Positions 63,543 to 64,000 of a stretch of 64,000 bases of DNA are shown here, piece after piece. The first letter of the stretch is position 1. The number at the start of each line of letters is the position of its first letter. The stretch lies in NCBI RefSeq assembly GCF_008974285.1, contig NZ_BKZV01000005.1:310001-374000 (forward strand). The letters are read 5' to 3'. Position numbers and translations under genes: made by a program. The notes under the pieces were generated by a model. The model was not told the DNA's origin. It was given only the letters and a program-made list of their open reading frames with translations, and did not search any database. The DNA is from Thermogemmatispora aurantia. GTDB lineage: Bacteria > Chloroflexota > Ktedonobacteria > Ktedonobacterales > Ktedonobacteraceae.

Positions 63543-64000
63543 CAGCCCTCACCTCCTCCTGGCCTGCGCTGCGGCTCGCTGGCTGGCCCCTCGGCAGCAG
63601 GTGCGACGGCCTGGGCTGTCGTGCCTGCTCTGCTGGCCGCGACCAGGGTGATCAGGAAGACGCTATCCTGTAGCGCTTCAACGCTATGAGCCACGCGCGG
63701 CTCCAGATGGAGCAGTGTTCCCGCTCGCATACTGATGCGCTCGTGCTCCAGCTTGAACATGAGATGTCCTTTAATGACCTGAATAAAGGCTTGATAGCTC
63801 GTGCGGTGCTCGTCTAGCTGCTGCCCCTCCTGCAGGGCGAGCAGCAGCAGGCGCGCCGTGGTGCTTTCCCAGAGCACTCGCACCGCTGGTCCCTCGCTGC
63901 GGAAAGTTGCTGAGGAGGCCAGATCGAAGACTCTGAAATGGCTGACGGCCTCTGGCTCCTCGGCAGCGCGACTGGCCTGGCTGGTGTTGGCCTGCTCCTG
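63542..64000 (-). CDS. Cupin-domain protein, 5' end beyond window
   Basis: The frame stays open from the stop at 63542-63544 to the right edge, so the start lies outside. The visible 152 residues include a cupin: LLLALQEGQQLDEHRTSYQA (motif 1 with His) and LHLEPRVAHSVEALQD (motif 2 with His). Residues before this (HFRVFDLASSATFRSEGP) also look coding. After the cupin comes an Ala/Gly/Pro-rich tail. A small sensor or metal/haem-related partner of the NnrS-like protein is plausible, since the two genes overlap by one base. Confidence 0.75.
   Translation of the reverse strand, partial: QEQANTSQASRAAEEPEAVSHFRVFDLASSATFRSEGPAVRVLWESTTARLLLLALQEGQQLDEHRTSYQAFIQVIKGHLMFKLEHERISMRAGTLLHLEPRVAHSVEALQDSVFLITLVAASRAGTTAQAVAPAAEGPASEPQRRPGGGEG

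Overview
The window reads as a GC-rich bacterial chromosome segment with about 46 protein-coding genes (two of them broken or remnant), one tRNA and a candidate replication origin. Gene content points to Chloroflexota, most likely the Ktedonobacteria / Thermogemmatispora neighbourhood: a DnaD-type primosome next to a DnaI-type loader, many zinc-ribbon membrane proteins, WD40 and concanavalin-like fragments, a GH38 alpha-mannosidase and an archaeal-looking methyltransferase. The taxonomic call is inference from gene content, not from a marker search.

Layout. 1-8.3 kb: a membrane protein with a gamma-glutamylcyclotransferase-like domain, an eIF-2B-like protein, a MocR-type aminotransferase regulator, the two subunits of indolepyruvate:ferredoxin oxidoreductase, and a tRNA-Gln with its own promoter and terminator. 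8.6-20.5 kb: an AI-2E-type permease, a DA1-like zinc metallopeptidase, an ECF sigma factor, an AlkP-superfamily hydrolase with an upstream degenerate-GGDEF/type II secretion ATPase N-domain protein, a two-domain glycosyltransferase, a CBS protein, signal peptidase I and a membrane protein. 20.7-27.2 kb (all minus strand): a sucrase/ferredoxin-like protein, an ECF vitamin transporter of YkoEDC order whose ATPase gene is broken near its 3' end, and two cyclophilins.

27.2-32.2 kb is the most important part. A cluster of DnaA boxes (seven in one orientation, two inverted) with an AT-rich stretch lies between leftward genes on its left and rightward genes on its right. It is followed at once by dnaB (interrupted by a 157-residue mini-intein), a DnaD-domain protein and a DnaI/DnaC-type helicase loader. 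This looks like a chromosomal origin with its helicase-loading genes; gyrB lies about 13 kb away. dnaA itself is not in the window.

32.8-45 kb: a secreted protein of unknown function, a VOC protein, a FIST sensor protein, a zinc-ribbon/WD40 remnant, a large RND permease with a palindromic operator, gyrB with a possible very long leader, and a zinc-ribbon membrane protein. 45.5-64 kb: alpha-mannosidase, COG2521-type methyltransferase, aminotransferase, family III CoA transferase, isoaspartyl peptidase, a membrane-anchored pseudokinase, a ROK protein, a PH-like membrane protein, the tail of a lost concanavalin-like gene, an MFS transporter with an unusual C-terminal domain, an MBL-fold hydrolase, HU, and an NnrS-like protein coupled to a cupin gene that runs off the right edge.

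No insertion sequence, prophage, CRISPR array or rRNA gene was recognised. Starts were moved from the longest open frame wherever a Shine-Dalgarno sequence or the family's usual N-terminus favoured another codon; these choices are explained entry by entry. No database search was available, so family names rest on motif recognition.
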